DNA of 64,000 nucleotides from Shewanella frigidimarina (GCF_003797125.1 NZ_RKKE01000001.1:310001-374000); one strand, 5' to 3'; shown: positions 1 to 9,902, counted from the stretch's first letter. A program made the numbers and translations. The notes: generated by a model from the letters alone, not told the origin.

Positions 1-269
1 ATTAGAAAGATAACCCCGTAAGTGATACGCTTTTTAATACCCAATACAAACGCAAATACTAAAGCTAATTGCAGTGCACCCATAACATATGCAGCAACCT
101 CACTCATTCCGCCTATGCCATAGAACTTCTCGAAAATTTTCATACTGTGGCCAGGATTGACGAACTTATCTAATGTCCATACCAGCATCACCACAAACAC
201 GCCTAAGCGTAAAGAAAGTAACGACCACTGCAGTTTTTTCTGAGTATCATTGCTAATTGATGTTTGCAT
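1..269 (-). CDS. DoxX-like small integral membrane protein (3' end outside window)
   Basis: The first 89 codons are visible, read leftwards from an ATG at 267-269 that is preceded by AAGGAATTAAG, a good ribosome binding site. The protein starts MQTSISNDTQKKLQWSLLSL and then shows a hydrophobic helix containing VFVVMLVWTLDKF, a short loop (NPGHSMKIFEKFYGI) and a second hydrophobic stretch. The helix ending in LDKF(V)NP followed by a loop and another helix resembles the DoxX-like family of small four-helix membrane proteins, but the second half is missing, so the family call is an inference. It is divergent from the TonB-receptor gene, with about 240 bp of shared upstream DNA. Function unknown. 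Confidence 0.6.
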   Translation of the reverse strand, partial: MQTSISNDTQKKLQWSLLSLRLGVFVVMLVWTLDKFVNPGHSMKIFEKFYGIGGMSEVAAYVMGALQLALVFAFVLGIKKRITYGVIFL

Positions 270-509
270 CTTAATTCCTTAAAAAATATATAAAAATAAC
301 ATCATCTAGGGTCTGTTGACCGTCTAAATAAGCTAAACTGACCATTACTGAAATTCATCAGCCGCTAATTGACCGAGTAAAGCGCAACTATGTTGCACTA
401 GTAGTTATGCCATTTAGATCTAACGCAATGAAAATTGGCATAACATGATTGAAATAAACTTGTTAACAACAAGGTCCCTTTCACCAAGTTCATTACAGCA
501 GAAAAAATT
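270..509. promoter_or_regulatory. Divergent intergenic region with a GCAAC-TAT-GTTGC palindrome
   Basis: This 240-bp gap lies between two divergent genes and must carry both promoters. A short perfect palindrome, GCAAC TAT GTTGC, sits at 384-396 and could be an operator. I could not find a convincing Fur box, although a TonB receptor gene might be expected to have one. Confidence 0.3.
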
Positions 510-2882
510 ATGCCTATTTATCGTTATCCTAGCCGTTCACTTACCGCACTAGCTATTAGCGTAGCCTTGTATTCATCAATAGCTTCATCAATGGCTGCTG
601 CAGCCGAAGACACCTCGTCTATCGAAGTCATTCAGGTATCAGGTAAAGCGATTAACGATAAAGGCATGTCACCTAAAAACAGCACTGTTGATGGCCCATT
701 TGGTGACGGAATAGCATTAAAAGATATTGCCCGTTCAGTGACGCCTATTACCAGTGAAATGATTGAACAGCTTAATATCATTGATTTATCTGACATTCAA
801 AAAGTCAGCCCTAACAGTTACTCCGCTAGCGGCTTTGGTGCATCAAGCCTACCCACTATTCGTGGCCAACTAGGCGAGCTATATCAAGACGGTGTGCGTC
901 GCCAAGCGGGCAACAATGGTTTTGGTGTCCCCATGTCGTTTAACGCTGTCGAACAAATTGATGTGGTAAAAGGCGCACCGCCAGTGCTATTAGGCACCAG
1001 CCAGCGTAATGGTGGGTTTGTTAACATACATTCTAAAGTCGCGCCTACTGACGACCAGTTTACTCATCTCACGTTATCGGGTGGAAGCTGGGATCATTAC
1101 CGTGCACAAATAGATGTTGGCACCGACATTGTCGCCAATCAAAGCGGTGTTCGCTTAAGTGCTGAACATATCGATAATGGCAGCTTTTATGATTATTCAG
1201 GCTTTAAAAGCGACAGTGTTTTTGTGGCATTTAGTTTACTGCCAGACGATGTCAGCACCTGGGACATTAATGTCGAATACTATGATGTTGAGTTTACCGA
1301 CAACGCGGGGATCAACCGTCCGACTCAAGCATTAATCGACCACGGTTTGTACGTTACAGGTCAAGGTGTGCAGCCTAATGGCAGCACTATAGCTGGCGCC
1401 AATGCCATCGTATCGCCAACCGGGTTAGTTGAGATAGACCGTAGCCAAGTATTAACCGACCCCGACAATATCAATAACGCCCAAACCTTTTTACTTCACA
1501 GCACCTATGTGCGTGAACTAAGCGATAAAGCGACCTTTAAAAATATTACCTATTATCAGCATCTAGAACGTGAAGAAATTGCTCAAAACAGTTTTGTTGA
1601 AATTATTGATGGCGCAGATACCGCACAAAATAGAGTTGAATTGGCCTATCAGTGGAACGATGCTCAAAGCACCATTACTGCTGTCGATATTCGTTATAAC
1701 AAAGTATTAGGTTACAGCCAATTTACCACCGAAGCGGACTTACCTATCGACTTAACGGGCCCCATTGAAAACCGCCGTATTCCGCTTACTGCTGAGCAAC
1801 AAGGTCGATTAGTTGAACTGCGCCCAGGTGTGTTTGTATCCCCCGGTGCTCAGTACGATACCAATGCCGATGGCAGCGGTGATTTTTCATTGTCAGACAC
1901 CACTGACTCAACCAGTTGGCAAACGGGTTTAGCCATTCAACATAACAGCCAATGGACAGATAAGTTTTCGACCAGCGTAGGTTATCGTGCCGATTTTTAT
2001 AATGTAGATGCGCGCGATGCCATTGCCCCGCAAGGGCAAGTTGCCGCCAGCGATTCAATAAGTGAAATGCTTGAATCTGGCCAAATCAGTTTGAGTTACC
2101 GCCTTAGTGACGACATCACTACCTATGCCAGTGCCAGTTATAACGAGTCAACCTCAAACAGTATGGCTGGCGGCACCACATTAGGCGCCAACAACCAAAT
2201 TAGTAGCCAAAACTTTGCCACCGAAAATACCCTGACTGAAGTGGGCATTAAGTACTCACCCACGGACAGTGCTTGGTATGTTGATGCTGCCGTGTTTGAT
2301 CAAAAACGCAGTCTACGAAATCGTGATGGCAGCAATACCGGCATTCGCACTAAAGGCTTTGAAGCCCAAGCCTTTTATGATGCTGACCCGTTTTGGTTAA
2401 GCGCGGGCTACAGTTATTTAGACGCCCGTTATGATGACTCAGCCAGTAGCCAAGATACGGTACAAGTTGCCGATACATTTGATAATTCACGCCCAGACAT
2501 TATTGCTGGCACAGGTATTGGCGCACCAAACTTCGCTTCATTTGCAGCGTCTGACCGCCGTGTACAAGGCCTTCCTGAACAAACGTTCACAATTAATGGC
2601 GGAATGTCGATTACTGAGAAATGGAAAGCAGGTTTCTCCGGTCTATATACCAAGAGTTACCCATTAGACTATTTAGCGACTGTGTATATTCGCGATCAAT
2701 ACACGCTTAACGTTAACACTCGCTATGATTTTACCGAGCAAACAAGTTTAAGGCTGGATGTGAATAACGTGACTAACCAAAAGAACTGGCGTCCGGTGTT
2801 TGAAGGCGGTTATTTCGGATCAACATTGGTTTTTCCTGAACTACCTGTTAACGCTACCCTTACCTTACAGCATTCATTTTAA
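510..2882 (+). CDS. TonB-dependent outer membrane receptor
   Basis: The 790-residue protein begins with a signal peptide (MPIYRYPSRSLTALAISVAL, Ala-rich end near residue 32). A plug domain follows at about 55-170, with the usual IEVIQVSGK start, TIRGQ and VEQIDVVKGAPPVLLGTSQRNGG motifs. The rest is a beta-barrel that ends in LTLQHSF with the expected terminal Phe. The plug pattern is that of siderophore-type receptors; the ligand cannot be read from sequence. The ribosome binding site is weak (AGCAGAAAAAATT before the ATG). The next gene, 11 bp downstream, encodes a membrane-bound FAD oxidoreductase, so the two are probably co-transcribed and may act on the same imported compound, possibly a metal complex (inference). 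Confidence 0.9.
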   Translation: MPIYRYPSRSLTALAISVALYSSIASSMAAAAEDTSSIEVIQVSGKAINDKGMSPKNSTVDGPFGDGIALKDIARSVTPITSEMIEQLNIIDLSDIQKVSPNSYSASGFGASSLPTIRGQLGELYQDGVRRQAGNNGFGVPMSFNAVEQIDVVKGAPPVLLGTSQRNGGFVNIHSKVAPTDDQFTHLTLSGGSWDHYRAQIDVGTDIVANQSGVRLSAEHIDNGSFYDYSGFKSDSVFVAFSLLPDDVSTWDINVEYYDVEFTDNAGINRPTQALIDHGLYVTGQGVQPNGSTIAGANAIVSPTGLVEIDRSQVLTDPDNINNAQTFLLHSTYVRELSDKATFKNITYYQHLEREEIAQNSFVEIIDGADTAQNRVELAYQWNDAQSTITAVDIRYNKVLGYSQFTTEADLPIDLTGPIENRRIPLTAEQQGRLVELRPGVFVSPGAQYDTNADGSGDFSLSDTTDSTSWQTGLAIQHNSQWTDKFSTSVGYRADFYNVDARDAIAPQGQVAASDSISEMLESGQISLSYRLSDDITTYASASYNESTSNSMAGGTTLGANNQISSQNFATENTLTEVGIKYSPTDSAWYVDAAVFDQKRSLRNRDGSNTGIRTKGFEAQAFYDADPFWLSAGYSYLDARYDDSASSQDTVQVADTFDNSRPDIIAGTGIGAPNFASFAASDRRVQGLPEQTFTINGGMSITEKWKAGFSGLYTKSYPLDYLATVYIRDQYTLNVNTRYDFTEQTSLRLDVNNVTNQKNWRPVFEGGYFGSTLVFPELPVNATLTLQHSF

Positions 2883-2893
2883 GGCTATAAATT

Positions 2894-5047
2894 ATGTTTA
2901 AAAAAATTGTGTTATTACTGATTGCTGCATCATTAGTGGGATTATTTTTCCACTTTGATTTGCATCAATTACTGACCTTAGAGGGCCTAAAAGGCTCAAT
3001 GAATGACTTCAGTCAATTACGTGAAGAGTCACCATTGTTAGTTATTGGCGGGTTCTTTTTATTGTATGTGGCCGTGACCGCATTGTCTTTACCCGGCGCT
3101 GCCATTCTTACCATCGCCTCGGGAGCCTTATTCGGCATCGTCGAAGGATTAATTATTGCGTCGTTTGCCTCGAGTATTGGCGCAACAATGGCATTTTTAG
3201 TGTCGCGTTATCTGTTGCGTGATTCAATTAAACAACGTTTTCCAGAGCGCTTAGCGGCCATTGATGCCGGAATTGAAAAAGAAGGTGGCTTTTACTTATT
3301 TACCTTACGTTTGGTACCAATATTTCCGTTCTTTTTAATCAACATGCTAATGGGCGTTACTGCATTTAAATCGTGGACTTTTTACTGGGTAAGCCAAGTC
3401 GGTATGTTTTTGGGCACCTTTGTTTACGTTAATGCGGGGACTCAGTTGGCACAAATTGACAGCTTATCGAACATTTTATCGGTTAACCTTATCCTGTCGT
3501 TTGCACTATTAGGTTTATTCCCGCTTATCGCTAAGGCAATAGTCAATATGATCAAAAAACGTCGTGTATACAGCAAATGGACCAAGCCAGCTAAATTTGA
3601 TCGCAACATGATTGTGATTGGCGCAGGTGCTGGTGGCATAGTAACCAGTTATATTGCTGCCGCAGTAAAAGCTAAAGTGACCTTAATTGAAGCCGGCGAA
3701 ATGGGCGGCGACTGCTTAAACTATGGCTGTGTGCCGAGTAAAGCGATTATTAAAAGCGCTAAAATTGCTCAGCAAATACGAAACGCCCATCATTACGGCT
3801 TAGAAGACAGCACTCCTGAATTCTCATTTAAAAAAGTCATGGCGCGGGTGCATCAAGTGGTGGCCGATATAGCTCCACACGACAGTGTTGAGCGTTACAC
3901 TAATTTAGGTGTCGACGTAGTCAAAGGCTATGCAAAATTAGTTGACCCATGGACAGTTGAAATTAGCCACCCAGACGGTAATACCAGCCGCTTAACCGCG
4001 CGTAGTATTGTTATTGCCACAGGTGCTCGCCCGTTTGTGCCACCGTTACCAGGCATAGAAGACGTCGGTTATGTTACCAGTGATACCTTGTGGGATGAGT
4101 TTGCAAAACTCGATACAGCACCACAAAAATTAGTGGTACTAGGCGGCGGCCCAATTGGCTCAGAACTGGCACAAAGCTTTGCCCGTTTAGGATCCAAAGT
4201 GACTCAAGTTGAAATGGCTGAGCGCATCATGATCAAAGAAGATCTTGAAGTGTCTGAGTTTGCCACCCAAGCCTTGCAAAAAAGTGGCGTGAATATTTTA
4301 ACCTCACACCAAGCGCTGCGCTGCGAACTGCGTGACGGTAAAAAATACCTTATCGTTAAACATCAAGAGCAAGAGTTAGCGTTAGAATACGACCAGCTTT
4401 TATGTGCAGTCGGTCGTAGTGCCCGCTTAAGCGGTTACGGCTTAGAAGAGTTAGGTATTGAAACTAACCGTACTATCGTCACCAATGAATATTTAGAAAC
4501 CTTATACCCAAATATCTATGCGGCGGGTGACATTGTTGGGCCTTATCAATTTACTCACGTGGCTGCGCATCAAGGCTGGTACGCGGCAGTCAATGGACTG
4601 TTTGGCCACTTGAAAAAGTTCAAAGTGGATTACCGCGTTATTCCATGGACTACGTTTATCGATCCAGAAGTGGCTCGTGTAGGTATTAATGAATACGAAG
4701 CCAAACAGCAAGGTATTGATTACGAGGTGACTCGCTTTGATTTTGCCGAGCTTGATCGTGCCATTACCGACAGTGCTACCGAAGGGTTTATTAAAGTGAT
4801 TACCCCTAAAGGTAAAGATAAAATCTTAGGTGTGACCGTGGTGTCTGAACACGCTGGTGATTTAATTGCTGAATTTGTGTTGGCAATGAAACACGGCTTA
4901 GGCCTTAACAAGATTTTAGGCACCATACACAGTTACCCAACATGGGCCGAAGGTAACAAATACGCAGCGGGTGAATGGAAGCGTAACCATGCACCAGAAA
5001 CAGTGTTGCGCTGGTTAGAAAAATACCACACTTGGCGCCGTGGCTAA
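2894..5047 (+). CDS. TVP38/TMEM64-type membrane domain fused to FAD-dependent disulfide oxidoreductase
   Basis: The protein has 717 residues in two parts. Residues 1-220 hold several membrane helices with the SNARE-associated/TVP38 pattern (LPGAAILTIASGALFG; FTLRLVPIFPFFLINMLMG). From about 237 there is a complete class I pyridine nucleotide-disulfide oxidoreductase: FAD-binding VIGAGAGG, the redox pair in GGDCLNYGCVPSK (Cys274, Cys279), NAD(P)-binding VVLGGGPIGSELAQ, and the dimerisation domain. In the C-terminal active site the usual His-Pro-Thr-x-x-Glu reads HSYPTWAEG, with Tyr where the catalytic His normally sits, as in mercuric reductase. The MerA C-terminal cysteine pair and N-terminal metal-binding domain are missing, so it should not be called MerA. 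Substrate unknown; such fusions are known in other bacteria. Confidence 0.88.
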   Translation: MFKKIVLLLIAASLVGLFFHFDLHQLLTLEGLKGSMNDFSQLREESPLLVIGGFFLLYVAVTALSLPGAAILTIASGALFGIVEGLIIASFASSIGATMAFLVSRYLLRDSIKQRFPERLAAIDAGIEKEGGFYLFTLRLVPIFPFFLINMLMGVTAFKSWTFYWVSQVGMFLGTFVYVNAGTQLAQIDSLSNILSVNLILSFALLGLFPLIAKAIVNMIKKRRVYSKWTKPAKFDRNMIVIGAGAGGIVTSYIAAAVKAKVTLIEAGEMGGDCLNYGCVPSKAIIKSAKIAQQIRNAHHYGLEDSTPEFSFKKVMARVHQVVADIAPHDSVERYTNLGVDVVKGYAKLVDPWTVEISHPDGNTSRLTARSIVIATGARPFVPPLPGIEDVGYVTSDTLWDEFAKLDTAPQKLVVLGGGPIGSELAQSFARLGSKVTQVEMAERIMIKEDLEVSEFATQALQKSGVNILTSHQALRCELRDGKKYLIVKHQEQELALEYDQLLCAVGRSARLSGYGLEELGIETNRTIVTNEYLETLYPNIYAAGDIVGPYQFTHVAAHQGWYAAVNGLFGHLKKFKVDYRVIPWTTFIDPEVARVGINEYEAKQQGIDYEVTRFDFAELDRAITDSATEGFIKVITPKGKDKILGVTVVSEHAGDLIAEFVLAMKHGLGLNKILGTIHSYPTWAEGNKYAAGEWKRNHAPETVLRWLEKYHTWRRG

Positions 5048-5062
5048 CCATACAGAGTAATC

Positions 5063-5090
5063 GCTAAGGCTCGTAAAAATGGGCCTTAGC
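5063..5090 (+). terminator. Hairpin after the TVP38-oxidoreductase gene
   Basis: A perfect 8-bp stem GCTAAGGC / GCCTTAGC encloses a 12-nt loop 16 bp after the stop codon. The sequence that follows (TTATAG) is only a weak U-tract, so this may be a weak terminator or an mRNA 3'-end hairpin. Confidence 0.45.
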
Positions 5091-5194
5091 TTATAGATTC
5101 TAAATAATGTCGCTTAGGAAGTAGTTCTGGATAGCGAGTATTAGAAAATAACTCGAGATAACGGTTCTTAGAAACTTAAAGTAGGTCTCAGATA

Positions 5195-6088
5195 ATGAAA
5201 AAATTAACGCGATGTGCTCAATCGTTTGTGCTGACTTTAGGTCTATTGCTGAGCTTGTTTGGCATTAATACGGCTATTGCGGCGGTTGAAGAGTCTGAGG
5301 CTCTTTCTGATGCTAATCATCTTGTGGAGAGCCAGACAAAAATGGCACTACATGATGAGTGGAATACCTTGCTCAGCCGTCATGTAAAACCGATTAATTC
5401 AGGTCACAGTAGCGCGGTAGATTACGCCGCGATACAACAAGATCGAACCATATTGACCGACTATCTCAACCAATTAAGTCTGATAACTCAAGCAGAGTTT
5501 GATGCTTGGGACAAAGCATCGCAATTAGCATTTTTAATCAATGCTTACAACGCGTGGACAGTTGAGCTTATCTTAACTAAATACCCTGACCTCGACTCAA
5601 TCAAAGATCTAGGCGGATTTTTTAGTTCTCCATGGGATAAAAGCTTTATTCCGTTATTAGGTAAAACTCGCAGCCTCAATGATATTGAGCACAAACTAAT
5701 TCGTGGTAGTGATCGTTACAACGACCCCAGAATCCACTTCGCGGTAAACTGTGCCAGCATTGGTTGCCCTGCATTACGTGAAGAAGCCTACACAGGCGCT
5801 AAACTCGAGCTGCAATTAACCGAGCAAACTGAACGTTTTCTTGCCGATAGCAGTAGAAATTATGCCAAGGGAGACAGCCTGTATTTGTCTTCTATCTTTA
5901 AATGGTATGGCGATGATTTTGCCAAAGGATTTCGTAACACTCATTCTATTGAAGCATTTTTACTGCTTTATTCCAATAGTAATAAAGGTGTTCTGACACT
6001 AACTCCTGCACAGCGTCAAGCGGCAAAAAAACAACAACTCGATATTGAATTTTTAGATTATGACTGGTCACTTAATGTTGCTGGCTAA
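5195..6088 (+). CDS. DUF547 domain protein, exported
   Basis: The 297-residue product starts with a clear signal peptide (MKKLTRCAQSFVLTLGLLLS, Ala-x-Ala near residue 29) and then a DUF547 domain. Diagnostic pieces are AFLINAYNAWTVELIL, the segment around SPWDKSFIPLLG, and RIHFAVNCASIGCPALREEAY with two conserved cysteines. The biochemical role of DUF547 is not known. The gene overlaps the start of the following ABC-transporter binding-protein gene and therefore probably belongs to the same operon as the importer. Confidence 0.85.
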   Translation: MKKLTRCAQSFVLTLGLLLSLFGINTAIAAVEESEALSDANHLVESQTKMALHDEWNTLLSRHVKPINSGHSSAVDYAAIQQDRTILTDYLNQLSLITQAEFDAWDKASQLAFLINAYNAWTVELILTKYPDLDSIKDLGGFFSSPWDKSFIPLLGKTRSLNDIEHKLIRGSDRYNDPRIHFAVNCASIGCPALREEAYTGAKLELQLTEQTERFLADSSRNYAKGDSLYLSSIFKWYGDDFAKGFRNTHSIEAFLLLYSNSNKGVLTLTPAQRQAAKKQQLDIEFLDYDWSLNVAG

Positions 6089-7427
6089 TTTTCGCTGGCA
6101 GCATATCGTTGGCACAGCCTTTTACAGCAACCTTATAAAATCTAAGGTTGTGATTAGCTTGGGGCTTAGTGCTTTGTTGCTTGCTGCTGGCCTTTGGGCT
6201 GGTATAGCTCATGCTTCTGTAAACGATGTTGTAGATGTTGTAGACAAGCCGGTAACTCAAACATCAACGTCATCATGGCCAGAGATTCAATCTCGAGGCG
6301 CTAATCAAGATGTATACTTTCATGCTTGGGGCGGCGATCCGCAAATAAATCGTTATATTCAATGGGCCGCGAAGCAAGTTAAGCAGCTGTATCAAATCAA
6401 TTTACACCATGTAAAACTCACCGACACCAGCGAAGCGGTCAGCCGAGTATTGGCCGAAAAATCAGCAAACAATGATCATCAAGGTCAAGTGGATCTCGTG
6501 TGGATTAATGGCGAGAACTTTGCCGCCATGGCCAAGCATCAGCTACTCGCGCCAAATTGGGTTGATCAATTACCCAACTTTAGTTTAACTGACCCAGACA
6601 ATAATCCTGCGATGACCCGCGACTTTGGTGTGCCAACACAAGGGATGGAAGCACCATGGGGTAAAGCTGCGCTGACCTTTTACTACGACAGCATAGTGAC
6701 CACATCACCACCACAAACCTTGCAACAATTAAGTCTATGGGCCAAACAACATCCAGGCCGATTTACCTACCCTAAACCGCCTGACTTTTTAGCCACCAGC
6801 TTTTTAAAGTACGCCTTAATTGTACTGAACAACTCACAGCCTGAAGCGATTAAAAATTTGCTTTATCAACCCGCAACAACGCAAAGCCAGGCTCTGTTAT
6901 TGCCGGTATTGTGGCAATATTTAGATGAACTACATCCGCATTTATGGCGCAAAGGTAGACACTTTATGTCTAGCGGCATGGAGCTTCGCCGCTTAATCGG
7001 CGATGGAGAACTTGCTCTAGCGTTTACCTTTTCAGCCGCTGAAATTCCCGCGGCCGTTGCCCGTTTTGAATTACCCGACAGTAGCCGCAGTTATCGTATG
7101 CAAGATGGCAGTTTGAGCAATATTCATTTTATCACTATTCCCTATAATGCCGCTCATCGGGACAGCGCTAAGTTAGTGGTCAACTTTTTACTCAGCCCAC
7201 AAGCGCAAGCACACAAACAGCAAGCTAATGTATGGGGCGACACCAGCGTGCTGGCACTATCAAAGCTAACTGCCGAGCAGCAAGCTTGGTTTGCCCCGTC
7301 CAAACAGTCACATCCCAGTGCCACTATTGCTAACCAAGCAATCAGCCCAGCGTTGAGCGAACCCGATCCAAGTTGGAGTAAGGTTATTACAGCGCTTTGG
7401 TTACAACGCTATGGAGTGATGCAATGA
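6060..7427 (+). CDS. ynjB: YnjB-like ABC transporter substrate-binding protein
   Basis: This 455-residue protein has an N-terminal hydrophobic export segment (about 29-50) and the body of a type-2 periplasmic binding protein. It shows FHAWGGDPQINRYIQWAA, DLVWINGENFAAMAKHQLL, YYDSIVTTSPPQTLQQL and an IPYNAAHRDSAKLVVNFLLSP region, as in Escherichia coli YnjB. The first ATG (6060) overlaps the end of the DUF547 gene by 29 bp; an in-frame ATG at 6075 or a later start is possible, because the hydrophobic segment begins only around residue 29. It is followed by matching permease and ATPase genes. The substrate of YnjBCD systems is not firmly known. Confidence 0.85.
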   Translation: MTGHLMLLANFRWQHIVGTAFYSNLIKSKVVISLGLSALLLAAGLWAGIAHASVNDVVDVVDKPVTQTSTSSWPEIQSRGANQDVYFHAWGGDPQINRYIQWAAKQVKQLYQINLHHVKLTDTSEAVSRVLAEKSANNDHQGQVDLVWINGENFAAMAKHQLLAPNWVDQLPNFSLTDPDNNPAMTRDFGVPTQGMEAPWGKAALTFYYDSIVTTSPPQTLQQLSLWAKQHPGRFTYPKPPDFLATSFLKYALIVLNNSQPEAIKNLLYQPATTQSQALLLPVLWQYLDELHPHLWRKGRHFMSSGMELRRLIGDGELALAFTFSAAEIPAAVARFELPDSSRSYRMQDGSLSNIHFITIPYNAAHRDSAKLVVNFLLSPQAQAHKQQANVWGDTSVLALSKLTAEQQAWFAPSKQSHPSATIANQAISPALSEPDPSWSKVITALWLQRYGVMQ

Positions 7428-9136
7428 ACACGGTAGCCAAGCTGTTCAATCCAATTGTGCGCTTCAGTCCATTTATGATGATGGCTTTGTTACTGATCCC
7501 AGTATTGGGTGGGTTAATTGGCGTTATTCTGCCTGCGTTTGGTTGGATCCCAGCACTCGATCAAACCCATTTTAGCCTGAATGGTTTTCAGCAATTATGG
7601 CAAACGCCGGGCATTGGCCACATGGCGTTATTGAGTATCACCACCAGCTTGGTTAGTACCTTGTTGGCCTTTTTAATCACTATATTGATCTTAGCGAGTT
7701 ACTTTACGAGTCCGTGGCTGGGTTATATTCAACGCCTTTTAGGACCTATTCTGGTTATCCCTCATGCTGCTGCAGCCATTGCGATTGGATTTCTTATCAC
7801 CCCGTCTGGCATGTTGTCTCGCTTAGTTTCACCTTGGTTAAGTGGTTGGGATGCACCACCAGATTGGCTATATCCACACGATGCGATGGGGCTGAGTATT
7901 ATTCTAGGCGTGACCTTAAAAGAACTGCCTTTTTTATTGCTGATGGCGTTGGGCGTATTAGCACAACCCGACCTTGGGCAAACATTACGGGCGCAGCATA
8001 AAGTGGCATTAAGCTTAGGCTATTGCCCAATGACGGCATTTTTCAAAGTGGTTTTACCCAGTTTATATCCCCATTTACGCTTACCAATATTAGCTGTATT
8101 GGCTTATGCCAGTGCCAGTGTAGAAATCCCCTTAATTTTAGGCCCTAACAATCCACCGACATTGGCAGTGGCAATTATGCAGTGGTTTCATGACGTGGAC
8201 TTAAGCCTACGCATTAAAGCGTCTGCTGGGGCAATATTACAAATTCAACTGACGTTATTCGTATTAGCCTGTTGGTGGTTACTCGAACGCTTAGTGAGTC
8301 AATTTGCTAAGCCGATGTTAACCAATGGCGAGCGCGAATACGGCGGCGCTATCATCCAAAAAATTACCCATGTCATCACCGCCTTAATGTTAACTATCAT
8401 CGGTTTGGCATTAGTGGGAATGCTGTTGTGGTCTTTTGCTGGCTTTTGGCATTTTCCTGATGCCTTGCCACAACAATTTGTGATACTGCATTGGCAAGCG
8501 GCATCGCAACAAATGCACACGCCACTTATCGACACGGTACTGATTGCCCTCTGCGCCACCGCTGTGGCGATAACCTTAACCTTACTCACCTTAGAAGCGG
8601 AGCAGCACAGTGGGAAATCGCTATCGCTGTTGGGCAGTGTATTAATTTATCTGCCTTTGCTTATTCCAAGCATCGCATTTTTATTTGGTTTGGTGTGGTT
8701 ACTTGAGCAAGTCAACAGCCAACATACTTTTATCAATGTGGTACTGGCCCATGTGTTGTTTGTATTGCCTTATGTGTTTTTATCGCTGGCCAGTAGCTAT
8801 CGTCGTTTAGACCCACGCTTTAGTATTGTTGCGGCCAGTCTTGGTGCCACTAAAGCTAAAATATTTTTCAGGATTAAACTGCCCATGTTAATTGGGCCGA
8901 TATTCATTGCTTGCGCACTCGGTTTAGCCATTAGCTTTAGTCAATACTTACCCACTTTGCTTACCGGTGGTGGGCGTATTAACACCATAACCACCGAAGC
9001 AGTTTCGCTCGCCAATGGTGGAAGTCGCAGGATCAGTGCCGTATATGCGTTAATGCAAATGATCCTCCCTGCTTTAGGTTTTTTACTGGCTTGGCTATTG
9101 CCAAAGATCATTGTCAAAAATCATCGCCAAAAATGA
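7424..9136 (+). CDS. ynjC: YnjC-like ABC transporter permease (double-length)
   Basis: The longest open frame begins at a TTG (7397) inside the previous gene. The likely start is the ATG at 7424, which overlaps the previous stop codon as ATGA and has GGAG seven bases upstream; this gives 570 residues. The protein is a fused permease with two copies of the binding-protein-dependent transport domain. The first EAA-like loop contains LRAQHKVALSLGYCPMTAFFKVVLP, given here as separate segments LRAQHKVALSLGY and CPMTAFFKVVLPSL. The second is SIVAASLGATKAKIFFRIKL. About twelve membrane helices are expected. This architecture matches YnjC, which likewise serves as a single-chain permease with YnjB and YnjD. 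Confidence 0.88.
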   Translation: MNTVAKLFNPIVRFSPFMMMALLLIPVLGGLIGVILPAFGWIPALDQTHFSLNGFQQLWQTPGIGHMALLSITTSLVSTLLAFLITILILASYFTSPWLGYIQRLLGPILVIPHAAAAIAIGFLITPSGMLSRLVSPWLSGWDAPPDWLYPHDAMGLSIILGVTLKELPFLLLMALGVLAQPDLGQTLRAQHKVALSLGYCPMTAFFKVVLPSLYPHLRLPILAVLAYASASVEIPLILGPNNPPTLAVAIMQWFHDVDLSLRIKASAGAILQIQLTLFVLACWWLLERLVSQFAKPMLTNGEREYGGAIIQKITHVITALMLTIIGLALVGMLLWSFAGFWHFPDALPQQFVILHWQAASQQMHTPLIDTVLIALCATAVAITLTLLTLEAEQHSGKSLSLLGSVLIYLPLLIPSIAFLFGLVWLLEQVNSQHTFINVVLAHVLFVLPYVFLSLASSYRRLDPRFSIVAASLGATKAKIFFRIKLPMLIGPIFIACALGLAISFSQYLPTLLTGGGRINTITTEAVSLANGGSRRISAVYALMQMILPALGFLLAWLLPKIIVKNHRQK

Positions 9137-9188
9137 TGACCAAAATGATTACCGAAATGTTAGTTAAGCGTCAGCAACAAGGAAAATA

Positions 9189-9869
9189 ATGCAAACATTC
9201 GCGAGTACTGCCAACCGTTCAAATACAACCTCAACATCAGAACTCACCATTGATGGGTTGATTTTGAGTCGCCAGCAACAACACTTACTATCATTAAGTG
9301 CGACTATTCGTGGCGGTGAAATCTTAACCATTATGGGGCCGTCTGGCAGCGGAAAGTCAACGTTATTAAATTGGTTAACGGGCATGTTGCCAGCGGGATT
9401 TAGTGCTGAAGGTCAATTGCATTTAAACGGCCAAAATATCACCACAACGGCCAGTCATTTGCGCCACATAGGTTTGCTCTATCAAGACCCATTATTGTTT
9501 CCGCATTTATCTGTGGCTGGCAACATCGGCTTTGCCATGCCGCCAAGCTCCAAAGTACAGCGACAAGCGGCAATTAGTGAAGCATTAACCCAAGTGGGTC
9601 TTGGCGGATTAGAGCAACGTGACCCACAGAGTTTATCTGGCGGTCAGCAAGCCAGAGTGGCATTGCTGCGAGTATTACTAAGTCAACCTAAAGCCATATT
9701 ATTAGATGAACCCTTTAGTAAGCTCGACAGTCAATTACGTCAAGAGACCAGACAGCTCGTTTTTGATCAAATACGCCAACACCAGCTACCCGCCATTATG
9801 GTCACTCACGATCAAACTGATGCCGATGCAGCCGAAGGTAAGATCATCTCACTTGATAAAATAAATTGA
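9189..9869 (+). CDS. ynjD: YnjD-like ABC transporter ATP-binding protein
   Basis: The 226-residue ATPase has all the expected motifs: Walker A GPSGSGKST (around residue 51), Q-loop LLYQDPLLFPHLSV, signature LSGGQQARVALLRVL, Walker B AILLDEPFSKLD and the switch His in VTHDQTDADA. The start ATG has AGGAAA a few bases upstream. It follows the permease gene by 52 bp and energises that importer. A short palindrome (CCAAT-N6-ATTGG at 9878-9893) separates it from the next gene. Confidence 0.9.
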   Translation: MQTFASTANRSNTTSTSELTIDGLILSRQQQHLLSLSATIRGGEILTIMGPSGSGKSTLLNWLTGMLPAGFSAEGQLHLNGQNITTTASHLRHIGLLYQDPLLFPHLSVAGNIGFAMPPSSKVQRQAAISEALTQVGLGGLEQRDPQSLSGGQQARVALLRVLLSQPKAILLDEPFSKLDSQLRQETRQLVFDQIRQHQLPAIMVTHDQTDADAAEGKIISLDKIN

Positions 9870-9902
9870 ATAAATAACCAATCGATTAATTGGAATAACC
9901 TT

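Noticed and set aside
2894..5047. Mercuric reductase (merA)
   Set aside because: The redox pair and the Tyr in the C-terminal motif fit, but the C-terminal cysteine pair and the metal-binding domain of MerA are absent, and there are no other mer genes.
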